64,000 nucleotides of DNA from JAXMCK01 sp046349395. GTDB lineage: Bacteria > Pseudomonadota > Alphaproteobacteria > Geminicoccales > Geminicoccaceae. Shown one piece after another: positions 53,292 through 62,233 of the stretch. A model generated the notes under the pieces. The model was not told the DNA's origin and searched no databases. It saw only the letters and a list, made by a program, of their open reading frames with translations. Location of the stretch: contig JAXMCK010000006.1 in NCBI GenBank assembly GCA_046349395.1, positions 434,001 to 498,000 of the forward strand, in the 5' to 3' direction. The stretch's first letter is position 1. Each line of letters begins with the position of its first letter. The translations under genes and the position numbers were made by a program.

Positions 53292-54884
53292 TTGACTTGT
53301 GGCGTGCAGAACTTCGACGCCTTACCCGATGAGCTCGCCGCGGCGCACGCGATGATCCTCGCGGAGCGTGCCTCGCGCCTGGCGGCCGAGGCCCAGGTCT
53401 CCGGCGCCAGGCTGGAGATCGAGCGCCTGAAGCTGCTCCTCGCCAAGGCCCGGCGCGAGCAGTTCGGCCAGTCCTCCGAGCGCGGGGCGAGGATCGTCGC
53501 CCAGCTCGAGCTGCAGCTGAGCGAGCTCGAGGAGACCGAGGCCGAGACAGAAGTCGCGGCCGAGATCACTGCCTCGGCCGCCGATCGGCCATTCCGGGGG
53601 GAGGGCACGCGCAGGCCGGCACGTCGCCCCTTGCCCGAGCACTTGCCACGCGAACGGATCCTCTACGCCGCACCCTGTGCCTGCCCCAGATGCGGTGGTC
53701 CGGTCCGCAAGCTCGGGGAGGACGTCACCGAGACCCTGGAATGCGTGCCACGGCGCTGGAAAGTCGTCGTGCATGTGCGGGAGAAGGTCTCCTGCCGCCG
53801 TTGTGAGACGGTCAACCAGCCACCGGCTCCCTCCCACCCGATCGCCCGCGGCCGTGCCGGACCGCATCTGCTCGCCCTGGTCCTGGCGGCCAAGTACGGC
53901 CAGCACCTGCCGCTCACCCGACAAAGCGCGATCTATGCCGGTGAAGGCGTGGGGATCGACGTCAGCACCCTTGCCGATTGGGTCGGTGCCGCTGCCGCCA
54001 GCCTGATGCCGCTGGTCGAGGCGATCCGCACCCACGTGTTCGCGGCCGAACGGATCCACGCCGACGACACCACCGTGCCCGTGCTGGCGAAGGAGAGAAC
54101 CAGGACCGGGCGATTATGGGCATATGTCCGCGACGACCGGCCGTTCGCGGGTCCGGCACCTCCGGCGGCGGCGTTCTTCTACTCGCCCGACCGCCAGGGC
54201 CAGCATCCCGAGCGGCACCTCGCCGGCTTCGCCGGGATCATGCAGGCCGACGCCTATGCCGGGTTCAACCGCCTCTACGAGCCCGGTCGGCAGCCCGGGC
54301 CAATCCTCGAAGCCGCCTGCTGGGCCCATGCCCGCCGCAAGCTCTTCGAACTCGCCGCGGTCGCCAAAGCCCCGATCGCGAGCGAGGCGGTGCAACGCAT
54401 CGACCGACTGTTCGCCATCGAGCGCGACATCACCGGCCTGCCGGCCGAGGCTCGCCTGGCAGCACGTGCAGAGTTCTCGGCGCCGATCCTGGCCGAACTG
54501 GAGCCCTGGCTTCGACAGCAGCAGGAGCGGCTCTCGCGACGGTCGGAGGTCGGCAAGGCCATCGCCTACACGACCAAGCGTTGGGCCACGCTCACCCGCT
54601 TCATGAACGACGGCCGGATCTGCCTGACCAACAACGCGGCCGAGCGCGCCCTGCGCGGTGTCGCCGTCGGCCGGCACAACTGGACGTTCGCCGGCTCCGA
54701 CCGTGGTGGCGAGCGCGCCGCTGCGATCTACACCCTGATCGAAACCGCCAAGCTCAACTGCGTCGATCCACAGGCATGGCTCGCCGACGTCCTCGCCCGG
54801 CTTCCCGACCATCCCGCCAGGAGCATCGACCAGCTTCTGCCTTGGCGGTGGAACGGCGCTACCACGATCAGAACAGCAGACTGA
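53292..54884 (+). CDS. tnpC: IS66 transposase TnpC
   Basis: This 530-residue protein has an N-terminal coiled coil (ARLEIERLKLLLAKARREQF), a zinc-finger-like region (CACPRCGGPV, CRRCETVNQ), and the DDE domain with IHADDTTVPVL, MQADAYAGFNRLY and TNNAAERALRGVAVGRHNW. It is open from end to end, so the element may be active. The start is TTG at 53292 or GTG at 53304. Confidence 0.93.
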   Translation: MTCGVQNFDALPDELAAAHAMILAERASRLAAEAQVSGARLEIERLKLLLAKARREQFGQSSERGARIVAQLELQLSELEETEAETEVAAEITASAADRPFRGEGTRRPARRPLPEHLPRERILYAAPCACPRCGGPVRKLGEDVTETLECVPRRWKVVVHVREKVSCRRCETVNQPPAPSHPIARGRAGPHLLALVLAAKYGQHLPLTRQSAIYAGEGVGIDVSTLADWVGAAAASLMPLVEAIRTHVFAAERIHADDTTVPVLAKERTRTGRLWAYVRDDRPFAGPAPPAAAFFYSPDRQGQHPERHLAGFAGIMQADAYAGFNRLYEPGRQPGPILEAACWAHARRKLFELAAVAKAPIASEAVQRIDRLFAIERDITGLPAEARLAARAEFSAPILAELEPWLRQQQERLSRRSEVGKAIAYTTKRWATLTRFMNDGRICLTNNAAERALRGVAVGRHNWTFAGSDRGGERAAAIYTLIETAKLNCVDPQAWLADVLARLPDHPARSIDQLLPWRWNGATTIRTAD

Positions 54885-55745
54885 GCCACGACCTCAGCGC
54901 TGCTTCACCGCGGTCCTCGCCGGACGCGTACGGCGCAGGCTTGGCGGACGGCCAGTTGTGTGTCTCGTCGGTGGCGTCTCGACACCAACGATAGAAGGCG
55001 TCGTAGAGGACCATGCCGGCTTCGAGCTGGGCGAGGTCGTCTGCGTACATCCGGGACAGGCCGAGCGAGGCGGCGAGGAGGCCGGGGGCTTCCGGAGCGA
55101 GGTCCAAGCAGGCCGTGTCCGCGGCACGGACGATGGTTGCGAGACGGCGAAGAGGCTCCGTCGCCAGCCCGAGTTCCTCGATCATCGTGTCGAAGGTGCA
55201 GGCCTCGCCGCGATGGCTCCAGAAGACGTTCTCGATGTCGAAGGGTGTGGCGCCGAATCGCTCGGCGACGCCCAGAACCTCTGGAGCGGCAACGAAGAGA
55301 AAAACGGCCTTTCGATCGACGAACCTGCGGATCAGCCAGGGACAGGCAATACGGTCGATCTTGGGCCGTGCCCGGGTGACACACACTGTGCGCCCGTCCT
55401 GTTCGCGCGGCGGGATGTTCGCAATGGGAATCAGGGGCAGACCTGCCTGCCGCCAGCCCTCGAAGCCGCGCCCCGCACCTCGGCTGGCACGCCCGCCTGG
55501 CGAAGCCACGCCGCGGCACCCTCGCTGAGCTTCAGGCCACGTTGGCACATGACGATGGCGGAGCCGCCGCGGACCTCGTTGGCCCAGACGGCAACTGCTT
55601 CGTGCGGGCGCCGGATGGCGCCGGGGAGCAGCCTCTGATCGGCGGCGAAGTCTTCGTTCGTGCGGACGTCGATGACGAGCGGACAGGTCGGCGTGCCGAC
55701 GAGCCGGGCCAACTGCTCCATCCGAATGGTCGTGAATGACGACAT
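54868..55745 (-). pseudogene. Rhodanese-ChrB fusion (chromate resistance-related), frameshifted and cut by IS66
   Basis: The ATG at 55745 starts MSSFTTIRMEQLARLVGTP and a rhodanese domain with VIDVRTNEDFAAD and the active-site Cys in VMCQRGLKLSEG. At VPAEVRG an extra CG shifts the frame (GGGGCGCGGC instead of GGGGCGGC, near 55466). The other frame continues FEGWRQAGLPL and a ChrB-type domain with KIDRIACPWLIRRFVD. From 54931 on, the last ~20 residues come from the IS66 end, replacing the native C-terminus. Two independent lesions indicate loss of function, unless the frameshift is a base-call error. Confidence 0.85.
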
Positions 55746-55862
55746 GATGCGTCCTCGCCTGCGAGTGGGACGCGATGCTTCGGCATGTCGCCTCGTGGGG
55801 AGACCGCCTTCCCCATAACGTGAGAGAGACCCAACGGCCGGCCTATTGTCAATGCCGGTGGG

Positions 55863-56042
55863 ATGACTCACCGAGCTGGTCCTCACATTCTAAAAGTCGG
55901 CCAGGTCCGGGTGGTGGCCAGCGGGTCGGACACCATCTTCCAGGTGAACCTGACAGGTACCAGCGGCGCCAAGATGGAGATCCACGTCCAGGACGGCAGC
56001 GCCACGCCCGGGCAGTGGGTCGCCGGGGACTTCATCCTGTAG
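55863..56042 (+). pseudogene. C-terminal remnant of an RTX/hemolysin-type calcium-binding protein
   Basis: A 59-codon frame from ATG 55863 ends ...FQVNLTGTSGAKMEI, HVQDGSATPGQW and VAGDFIL at the stop. That is the usual C-terminal tail after the RTX repeats in secreted calcium-binding proteins (type I secretion signal region). No GGxGxD repeats remain upstream; the sense frame continues only a few codons before the ATG. It is therefore read as a broken fragment beside the IS66 scar. Confidence 0.55.
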
Positions 56043-56089
56043 GCGGGCGACTTGTCAGGACAGGCCCACGCTTCGACGCAAGGCCGCCG

Positions 56090-56332
56090 TCAGCGCCGGC
56101 CGGCACGGATGTACCATTCGATGGCGCGGCGGATCAGCTCGTTGCGGGAGAAGGCAGGCTCGCGGAGTTGCTGGCGCTCGACGACCTCGTCGAGGGCGCG
56201 GACGAGCGAGCCGGGCAGGCGGATGCCCAGGCCCTGCGACGGGTCGACCGGCTTCGGGTGGCCGCCGCGACGCTTCTGGCCGGCGGCCTGCCCGGCACCC
56301 GCTGCCCGGGGCTTGTCGATCACGTTCTGCAT
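56090..56332 (-). CDS. Small ribbon-helix-helix-like protein
   Basis: This ~80-residue product has a disordered Ala/Gly/Lys N-terminus and a C-terminal RHH-like domain: LGIRLPGSLVRALDEVVERQ and FSRNELIRRAIEWYIRAG. That is the strand-helix-helix pattern of CopG/MetJ-type DNA binders. The start is uncertain (56332 or 56431). No toxin gene is adjacent. Confidence 0.6.
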   Translation of the reverse strand: MQNVIDKPRAAGAGQAAGQKRRGGHPKPVDPSQGLGIRLPGSLVRALDEVVERQQLREPAFSRNELIRRAIEWYIRAGRR

Positions 56333-56497
56333 CTGCCCATCCCGCCGAACCGGCGGCGTCGTCTGCCGCGACGCGACGCCGACCGGCCTCAAGCCGTCCC
56401 CCATCTTGCCAGCAACGCGCGTGGCTGCCAACCGGACCGGCCGGGCGGGGCCGGCCGGCGCACTCAGAAGCCGGTGCCGCCGGGCGATCGCCCGAGG

Positions 56498-56905
56498 TCA
56501 GGGACGCTCGAAGGGACCCCAGGGGTCCCGCAGCCTGAGCTTGGCGTCGGAGGTGGTGGCCAGCCACTCGCGGCCGACCTCGGTCAGCGTGTAGCCGCCG
56601 CCGGTGGCGTTGAAGGCCGCGAACTGCATCACCGACTGGCGGGGGCTCGGGCGCAGGATGCCGCGCCGGGCGAGTTCCCAGGCGGCGTCGTAGAGCGGTT
56701 CGGACACGGCATAGACGCTGGCGTTCTCGACCGGGTCCGGGTGGTTCCGCTCGTTCAGCATCTCGCGGACATAGCGCGTCGCGAGGTCGACCACCGTCAG
56801 GTCGTAGCCGTGCCGGCCGTACTTCGCCGGGCCGTCTGCCCGCATCCGGTAGAGGATGTAGTTCAGCGCCTCGTCGACGCTGGGGACCTTGGGCGCGTCG
56901 CTCAT
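56498..56905 (-). CDS. Hypothetical protein
   Basis: This 135-residue soluble protein, MSDAPKVPSVDEALNYILYR and on, has no domain I can name. The C-terminal GGYTLTEVGREWLAT looks like a winged-helix wing. It overlaps the next membrane protein gene (on the same strand, upstream) by four bases, so the two are one operon. Confidence 0.65.
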   Translation of the reverse strand: MSDAPKVPSVDEALNYILYRMRADGPAKYGRHGYDLTVVDLATRYVREMLNERNHPDPVENASVYAVSEPLYDAAWELARRGILRPSPRQSVMQFAAFNATGGGYTLTEVGREWLATTSDAKLRLRDPWGPFERP

Positions 56906-57306
56906 GTCGGCAGGCCGCTCCGCACCAGCATGAGCACGCCCCAGGCACCGGCGAGGCCATAGGCACCCGAGAGGAGAAGGATGGCGGCCGCCGACAGGGC
57001 CCCTGCCAACCGGTCCACGGGAAAGCGGACATAGGCCAGGATGTACACGGCCATGCTCGCCGCCAGCAGCAGACCACCAGCATTCACGACAAGAGGTGCC
57101 GCACCATGGTCCTCGATCAGCATCAGCAGGATGAAGCCGATCGGTGCGTACTTCGCGACCTGATCGCGTCCACAGGAAGCACGATCGTACCAGCGCAGCG
57201 GAATATCGCGCCTCTTCTTCTTCGCGTCGCGCTTCAGGAGGACGAGATACCAGGTGACGGCCAGATACATGGCCGCGACCGCGATGGCATAGGCGAGCGT
57301 GATCAC
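56902..57306 (-). CDS. Membrane protein, hypothetical
   Basis: This 134-residue protein has four hydrophobic helices with a basic loop after the first (KRDAKKKRRDIPLRWYDR). Family unknown. It is co-transcribed with the soluble protein at 56498-56905. Confidence 0.65.
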   Translation of the reverse strand: MITLAYAIAVAAMYLAVTWYLVLLKRDAKKKRRDIPLRWYDRASCGRDQVAKYAPIGFILLMLIEDHGAAPLVVNAGGLLLAASMAVYILAYVRFPVDRLAGALSAAAILLLSGAYGLAGAWGVLMLVRSGLPT

Positions 57307-57392
57307 ACCACTACCCGAAAGCCGGACCTCGCGGCGCCCTAGCCCGTTTGGTTGCCCTGGTCAAAGGGCGCGCATCTTGATCCCGGCCGGGC

Positions 57393-58085
57393 TCAGGCGC
57401 GCACGAGGACGGGACTGTCCGGGTCCCGGGCGAGGCCGTAGTTCGGCAGGCCGAGGAACCTGCCGCTGGCCCACATCATCGGGGCGATGAGCGTGCCCAC
57501 GATGAGCACGAAGCCCAGAGTGCCGATGCCGACCGGTCCGCCCAGGATCCAGGCGACGGTGACGAAGCCCACCTCGAACAGCAGCTTCGCCCAGAGGAAG
57601 TGCCACCCCAGCCGCTTGACGAAGGTGAGTGCCACGAGATCCATCACCCGGATGCCGATCCCGCTCATGATGATCAGGGCGGAGGCATAGGCGTCGACCA
57701 GCAGGCCCAGAAGCATCAGGGGTGCCGGGGCCAGATAGGCCGTGGTCAGGTGCTCCAGGCCGACGAGGTTCCAGAGATCGACGAGGTAGCCGACGAGCGC
57801 CATCGTGACGAAGGTCATCAGCGGCGGCAGCTTCCGGTTCCAGAGCGACCAGACGAGGAGGAAGATAATCGTCACCGCACTGGCGACGAAGCCGATCCTG
57901 ATGAAGTCGTAGTCGATGGCGCCGACGATCCCGATCACCATGGCGTGCAGCGGATCGACGCCGAGCGCGGCATCGATGAACATCTTCACGCCGATCGAGA
58001 ACAGCAGGCAGCCAACGAGGTAGAGGGCCACCCGTGTGGGCGTCCACCTCTCCCCACCGGTGATCCACGAGCGGAGGTCGACCAT
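57393..58085 (-). CDS. YitT/YczE-like membrane protein
   Basis: This 230-residue protein has five to six helices. LFSIGVKMFIDAALGVDPLH and VGYLVDLWN resemble the YczE/YyaS/YitT integral membrane family, whose function is unknown. The ATG at 58085 (MVDLRSW) has AGGGG upstream and is preferred over one ten codons earlier. Confidence 0.75.
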   Translation of the reverse strand: MVDLRSWITGGERWTPTRVALYLVGCLLFSIGVKMFIDAALGVDPLHAMVIGIVGAIDYDFIRIGFVASAVTIIFLLVWSLWNRKLPPLMTFVTMALVGYLVDLWNLVGLEHLTTAYLAPAPLMLLGLLVDAYASALIIMSGIGIRVMDLVALTFVKRLGWHFLWAKLLFEVGFVTVAWILGGPVGIGTLGFVLIVGTLIAPMMWASGRFLGLPNYGLARDPDSPVLVRA

Positions 58086-58181
58086 GGTCCAGCCCCTGGG
58101 CACAGGGGCCGCCACGACCCCGTTGCCGTCGCCTCCGCTGCCCTGCGCGGCGGAGAAGATCCCTTCGTTCGGGAGCCGAAC

Positions 58182-59165
58182 TCAGGCCTTCGGCGGCTCC
58201 ACGAAGGTGTGGCCGGCGCCGCGGCCGAAGAGGCGGTTCTTCGCATCCTCGGCGAAGGCGACGAGCCCCGGGGCCACGACCGCACCGAGATCGACGGCGG
58301 CCCGGGGCAGGTTCCAGTTACGGAACCACCACTGCGCCAGAACGCCGTAGCAGGCGCGGCGTTCCGCGGGGCTCATGGGCGTGGTGGCGACGAGGCGGCG
58401 ATATTCGGCGAAGAGGCGGAAGGTGGGGAGATTGATCGCCCCCGCCTTCGACGCGTCGTGCCAGGCGAGCCGCTCCTTGGCGTTGCGCACGCGGCGCGTG
58501 TAGCGCTGGTCGTGCTCGCGCATCTCGACCAGCGGGTCCTTGAGCTGGAGCATCGGCCCGCGCAGCGACATGGCGGCGAGGAAGATGCGGTCCTCGCCGT
58601 GGAATCCCAAAAGATGGCTGCCGGCCCAGACGTCGCGCCGGAAGGTGGCGAAGAAGTCCACGACCGAGTGCGACTCGATGATCATGGCGGCGAGGCGCGG
58701 GGCGGGTGAGGCGTCGGCGGCATGCGCCAGCGAGGTGTCGTAGTAGCCCCTGTGCTCGCCCGCGGGCCCGATATAGTCGACCACGGTGTTGCAGAGCACC
58801 GCGCGCGACGCCGCTTCCAGCGCCGCCACCGTCGCCGCGAGATAGGTCGGCTTGATCCGGTCGTCGTGCGCCAGCCACTTGAAGTAGCGCCCCCGCGACT
58901 CGTCGAAGACCCGATTGTAGTTCGGGATCGCCCCCAGGTTCTGCGGGTTGCGCAACGCGCGGACGCGCGGATCCTTCGCGGCATAGTCGCGGCAGATCTC
59001 TTCGGTGCGGTCGCTCGAGGCGTTGTCGCAGATGACGAGCTCGAGATCGTCCAGCGTCTGCGCCAGGACGGAGCGGATCGCCTCCTCGAGATAGTTCTCG
59101 CCATTGTAGACGGGGATGCCGACGCTCACGAGCGGCGTCGCCGTGGCGGGCGTGGGGATGCTCAT
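58182..59165 (-). CDS. Glycosyltransferase family 2
   Basis: This 327-residue GT-A enzyme has a nucleotide-sugar site opening with VSVGIPVYNGENYLEEAIRS, ICDNASSDRTEEI and the metal/donor motif WLAHDD. The C-terminal half is less typical and lacks membrane helices, so it is a cytosolic transferase that adds sugars to a surface glycan. It is 41 bases behind the oxygenase-like gene on the same strand. Confidence 0.88.
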   Translation of the reverse strand: MSIPTPATATPLVSVGIPVYNGENYLEEAIRSVLAQTLDDLELVICDNASSDRTEEICRDYAAKDPRVRALRNPQNLGAIPNYNRVFDESRGRYFKWLAHDDRIKPTYLAATVAALEAASRAVLCNTVVDYIGPAGEHRGYYDTSLAHAADASPAPRLAAMIIESHSVVDFFATFRRDVWAGSHLLGFHGEDRIFLAAMSLRGPMLQLKDPLVEMREHDQRYTRRVRNAKERLAWHDASKAGAINLPTFRLFAEYRRLVATTPMSPAERRACYGVLAQWWFRNWNLPRAAVDLGAVVAPGLVAFAEDAKNRLFGRGAGHTFVEPPKA

Positions 59166-59205
59166 CGAAACCTCGATCTCACTCTGCGGTCGGCGGGACG
59201 CGGCC

Positions 59206-60153
59206 CTAGGCGACGGGCTGCAACGTCTTCGTATCGTGCTGGTCGGGGGTGAACACGAGCACGCCGCCCTCCACCGGGCCGCCGACGTCGTAACGGGCGA
59301 CGAGGTCGGCCGGCAGCCGCTCGAAATCGGAGCCGCGCATGAAGTCGCGAAGGGCGGTGCCGGTGCAGTGCGAATCGAGGTTGGCCGGGGCGCGCCCGTC
59401 CTCGAGGTCCTGGCGGCTGACGGTGCGCAGGTCGATGCTGAAGCGGGTCAGGCCCGAGGTGTTCGGCACCGAGGAGTGCAGGTGGGCGGCGGAGAACAGG
59501 ATGATGCCGCCGGCCTTGCACACCGGCCGGATCTGGGGATCGAGCTCCAGAGGCTGCTCGGGCTTCGGCTGCACGCGCGTGTCGGTGCCGACATGCTGCC
59601 CGGCGTTCTTGCGACCGTCCGCATTCCACCGATAGTAGTTGAAGGAGGCGGAGCCGTTCTTGACCGGCTCGGTCATGTAGCGGGAATGGAAGGCGATACC
59701 CGCATTGCGGTCGAAATCGTAGATGGGGAGCCACCAATTGTGCTGGCACATCGGTGCCGAGTACCAGGTGTCGCGGTGCGGATGGAACGCGTAGCCGACA
59801 CCCGTGGTCAGGTAGCCGTGCGCGGTGGCGAGCCGCAGGCGCGGCACGTCAAGATAGATGTCGCGCGGATCGCAGCCGTGATCGGCGAGCATGCGCTGGA
59901 TCAGCCGGCGCGTGCGCGGATGGTGGATGAAGCGCGGCTTGAGGGCGGCGCCCAGCTCCGAGAACTCCTGCACCGACATCCGGAACTGGGCGCGGCAGGG
60001 ATCCTCGCCGAAGACCTCCTCGATCATGCCGCGGGCATGCTCGATCAGCGCCACGGTGCTCGGTGTGGGGGCATAGACGAAAATGTCGCCGTCATAGACG
60101 AGGGCTCGACGTTGCTCATCTGTAATGGAAGGTTCGTAATGGAGGCTCGTCAC
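59206..60153 (-). CDS. 2OG-Fe(II) oxygenase-like protein
   Basis: This 315-residue protein has HxD as His126-Arg-Asp128 (FHPHRDTWY), a distal His in SAAHLHSSVPN and an Arg in TRFSIDLRTV. This facial triad plus Arg is the pattern of 2-oxoglutarate/Fe oxygenases such as the PhyH group. The GTG at 60153 (VTSLHYEPS) has GAGGG upstream; a TTG 15 codons earlier is possible. It lies between a nucleotidyltransferase and a GT2, so it may modify a sugar or lipid in glycan synthesis. Confidence 0.72.
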   Translation of the reverse strand: MTSLHYEPSITDEQRRALVYDGDIFVYAPTPSTVALIEHARGMIEEVFGEDPCRAQFRMSVQEFSELGAALKPRFIHHPRTRRLIQRMLADHGCDPRDIYLDVPRLRLATAHGYLTTGVGYAFHPHRDTWYSAPMCQHNWWLPIYDFDRNAGIAFHSRYMTEPVKNGSASFNYYRWNADGRKNAGQHVGTDTRVQPKPEQPLELDPQIRPVCKAGGIILFSAAHLHSSVPNTSGLTRFSIDLRTVSRQDLEDGRAPANLDSHCTGTALRDFMRGSDFERLPADLVARYDVGGPVEGGVLVFTPDQHDTKTLQPVA

Positions 60154-60244
60154 CGCTGGGCCCTCGCATCGAAGGGTGAATCGTGGATCTGGTAGCAAGC
60201 TGCTTCGTCAGTTTTCAACCGAGCAAGCTGCGCGCAGGTTACCC

Positions 60245-60274
60245 GCACACGAACTTTCGCCCGTGTGCCATAAT
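60245..60274. promoter_or_regulatory. Inverted repeat and -10-like box in a divergent promoter region
   Basis: GCACACG (60245-60251) and CGTGTGC (60262-60268) flank ten bases, followed directly by CATAAT (60269-60274). It lies between the divergent oxygenase and nucleotidyltransferase genes and could be an operator for either or both. Confidence 0.4.
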
Positions 60275-60325
60275 AGCTGCAGTTGAGTCTCGCCTGGGCT
60301 CTCACGCGTCGGTTGAGAAGCGTCG

Positions 60326-61147
60326 ATGCGCGTCGTAATTCTGGCAGGCGGTCTCGGCTGGCGTCTGTCGGACGACAATGAGCTCCGGCCCAAGCCCATG
60401 ACGGAGGTGGGCAACAAGCCGCTCATATGGCATCAGATGAACTATTTCGCGCATTTTGGTTACCAGGATTTCATCATCGCGCTGGGACAGCGCGGCGAGT
60501 ACATCAAGAAATACCTCGTGGACTTCTTCACGATCGGCGGCGACGTCGTACTCGATGCGGCCGGCGGTCAGGTGCGCCGCACGTCCGACGCTGTACCCTG
60601 GCGCGTCGAGATGGTGGACACGGGCCTGAAGACGCAGACCGGCGGCCGGCTGAAACGTCTGGCACCGCTGCTGCGCGACGAGACCTTCATCGTCACCTGG
60701 GGCGACATCCTCCACAATATCGACGTCGACGAGCTGGTCGCGGCACATCGCCGGATCGGCCGGCTCGCCACGTTGGCGGCGGTGCGGCCGCCGACCCGCT
60801 TCGAGCGAGTCGAGATCGACGACGACCTGGTGATCGACTTCGGCGCCGGCCTGGAGCCCGAAGCACCGTTGTTCGGCAATATCGGGACGCGCGGAACCTT
60901 CGGGCCCAGGATCGACCGCGGCTGGATCGCGGGCGGTCTCCTGGCAATGGAGCCCGGGGTGTTCGACTATATCGACGGCGACCGGACGCATCTCGACCAG
61001 GAGCCGCTCCGGGCCCTGTCCCGGGCGCTGCAACTCGGCGCCTATCGCCATCACGGCTTCTGGCAGTTCGTCGACGCCATGCGCGACAAGCGCCAACTGG
61101 ACCAGCTCTGGGAAGACGGCCGGGCGCCGTGGAAGCTGTGGGAGTGA
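60326..61147 (+). CDS. Sugar nucleotidylyltransferase, RfbF-like (glucose-1-phosphate cytidylyltransferase type)
   Basis: This 273-residue enzyme has the activation loop VVILAGGLGWRLSDDNELRPKPMTEVGNKPL, split here as LAGGLGWRLSD and RPKPMTEVG. FIVTWGDILHNID supplies a metal-binding Asp. Length and FNYxx-like QMNYFAHFGYQDFIIALGQ match RfbF. It makes a CDP- or similar nucleotide sugar for surface glycan. The partner 4,6-dehydratase is not in the window. Confidence 0.82.
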   Translation: MRVVILAGGLGWRLSDDNELRPKPMTEVGNKPLIWHQMNYFAHFGYQDFIIALGQRGEYIKKYLVDFFTIGGDVVLDAAGGQVRRTSDAVPWRVEMVDTGLKTQTGGRLKRLAPLLRDETFIVTWGDILHNIDVDELVAAHRRIGRLATLAAVRPPTRFERVEIDDDLVIDFGAGLEPEAPLFGNIGTRGTFGPRIDRGWIAGGLLAMEPGVFDYIDGDRTHLDQEPLRALSRALQLGAYRHHGFWQFVDAMRDKRQLDQLWEDGRAPWKLWE

Positions 61148-61314
61148 GAGCCTGGGCCAGTCCATGGTGCCGAACGGCTCGATGTTCGCCCCTCGTGAAG
61201 CACGCGGCGGCGCCGTCGAGCGTTACCCGCGCTCACGCCACCTCGGTACCGGGTCCAAATGTACGACCTGTTCCACTCAACTAAAAATGTTCGCCGTGGG
61301 CTTCGATAAAGGGT

Positions 61315-61342
61315 GGCTCGCCGGCCTGCGCTCCGGCGAGCC
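61315..61342. terminator. Bidirectional terminator hairpin
   Basis: A 10-bp stem GGCTCGCCGG (61315-61324)/CCGGCGAGCC (61333-61342) with an 8-base loop is followed by TTAAG on + and by ACCCTTTAT on the - strand. It separates the convergent nucleotidyltransferase and exported-protein genes. The ~165 bases before it hold no gene. Confidence 0.6.
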
Positions 61343-61365
61343 TTAAGCAACCCACGTGTGTACGA

Positions 61366-61995
61366 TCAGTTGCCGTAGTGCGACCACCCGCTGAATGTCG
61401 CACCCTTTTGCACGATCACGACCTGGAAGCGGAGATCGAGCGGAAACCACTTCGCCGGATCTTCCCCGTGCCACTTGGGAGTATAATAGTCCGACACGGC
61501 CTGCAGAGCGTTGTTGCTGATCGCAACCCCGTGACACTTCATGGCCTTGGTCCAGTCCGGCGGAATCTTTACACCATTGTAGGTCTTGTTCCACATTTGT
61601 GATACGGGCTGACTCCACGTCTTCATATTGCCAGCGGAGCCGAAGACGGTCCGATACGAAGCGCAAGCTTCGCGTTGCGCGGGACCACTGGCTCCCTGCC
61701 ACGCGCACCACTGCAGCTTCATGGTCTGCGCAACGGCTTGGCTTCTGATCAGGACACGGAAGTAGAGCGTGCCCTCGGCAAAACCCGGAAAGTTGAAGCT
61801 CAAGGGGCTGGATGGCCCGGGCGCAACGCCGACCCTCGGAAAACCGTGATGCGCTGTCGTTACCGGTGAGTTCCAGTCGAAGATCAGCTTTTCCGTCGTG
61901 GTGGCATGGGCTGCCGACACGGGCAACACGGCGATGACGATGGCATAGGCAGCCCAGGCCCATGCACGTCGAACGATTCCGGACAAACTACTCAT
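61366..61995 (-). CDS. Exported hypothetical protein
   Basis: This 209-residue protein starts at MSSLSGIVRRAW (61995, AGGAG nine bases upstream). A signal peptide (WAAYAIVIAVLPVSAAHA) precedes a mature domain rich in Trp and with four Cys (WCAW, ACAS, KCHG among them), suggesting disulfides. No family recognised; the FPLDLRFQVVIVQKGATFSG end looks like a beta-sandwich lectin or carbohydrate-binding fold, which is only an impression. It is the last chromosomal gene before IS256 copy 2. Confidence 0.7.
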   Translation of the reverse strand: MSSLSGIVRRAWAWAAYAIVIAVLPVSAAHATTTEKLIFDWNSPVTTAHHGFPRVGVAPGPSSPLSFNFPGFAEGTLYFRVLIRSQAVAQTMKLQWCAWQGASGPAQREACASYRTVFGSAGNMKTWSQPVSQMWNKTYNGVKIPPDWTKAMKCHGVAISNNALQAVSDYYTPKWHGEDPAKWFPLDLRFQVVIVQKGATFSGWSHYGN

Positions 61996-62233
61996 GAGAT
62001 TTGCTCCTGATACTAATTCGGCTGAGGTTTGTGCAAATTGCTGGATGTTCGAACCCGCCACGATACCAATCGTCTGGGACCGGCCGGGGCCAGCTCGCCG
62101 CGGGTCGATCAGCGACTTGGAAACGTGACCCGCAGCATGAGGCAGTCGTAGGCCTGTATTCTACTCCTCGTTGAACAGTATCGTACAACCGCACGTGACA
62201 GGTGCGTTCACATACCTCTGCGGCAGCGCATGG

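Larger units (their letters stand above)
52386..54931. mobile_element. IS66-family insertion sequence
   Basis: The ends are imperfect inverted repeats that start GTACCCGTCCGGTGACGG (52386) and, as complement from 54931, GTACGCGTCCGGCGAGGA; both continue to a CTGAG block. At 2546 bp with tnpA, tnpB and tnpC in order it is complete. No exact 8-bp target repeat was found outside the ends. The right end lies inside the ChrB-like gene and supplies that gene's new 3' end. Confidence 0.88.

Noticed and set aside
52378..54939. An 8-bp target duplication for IS66
   Set aside because: TCCCAGGC and GGCGCAGG outside the ends do not match; a displaced CAGGC is not enough.
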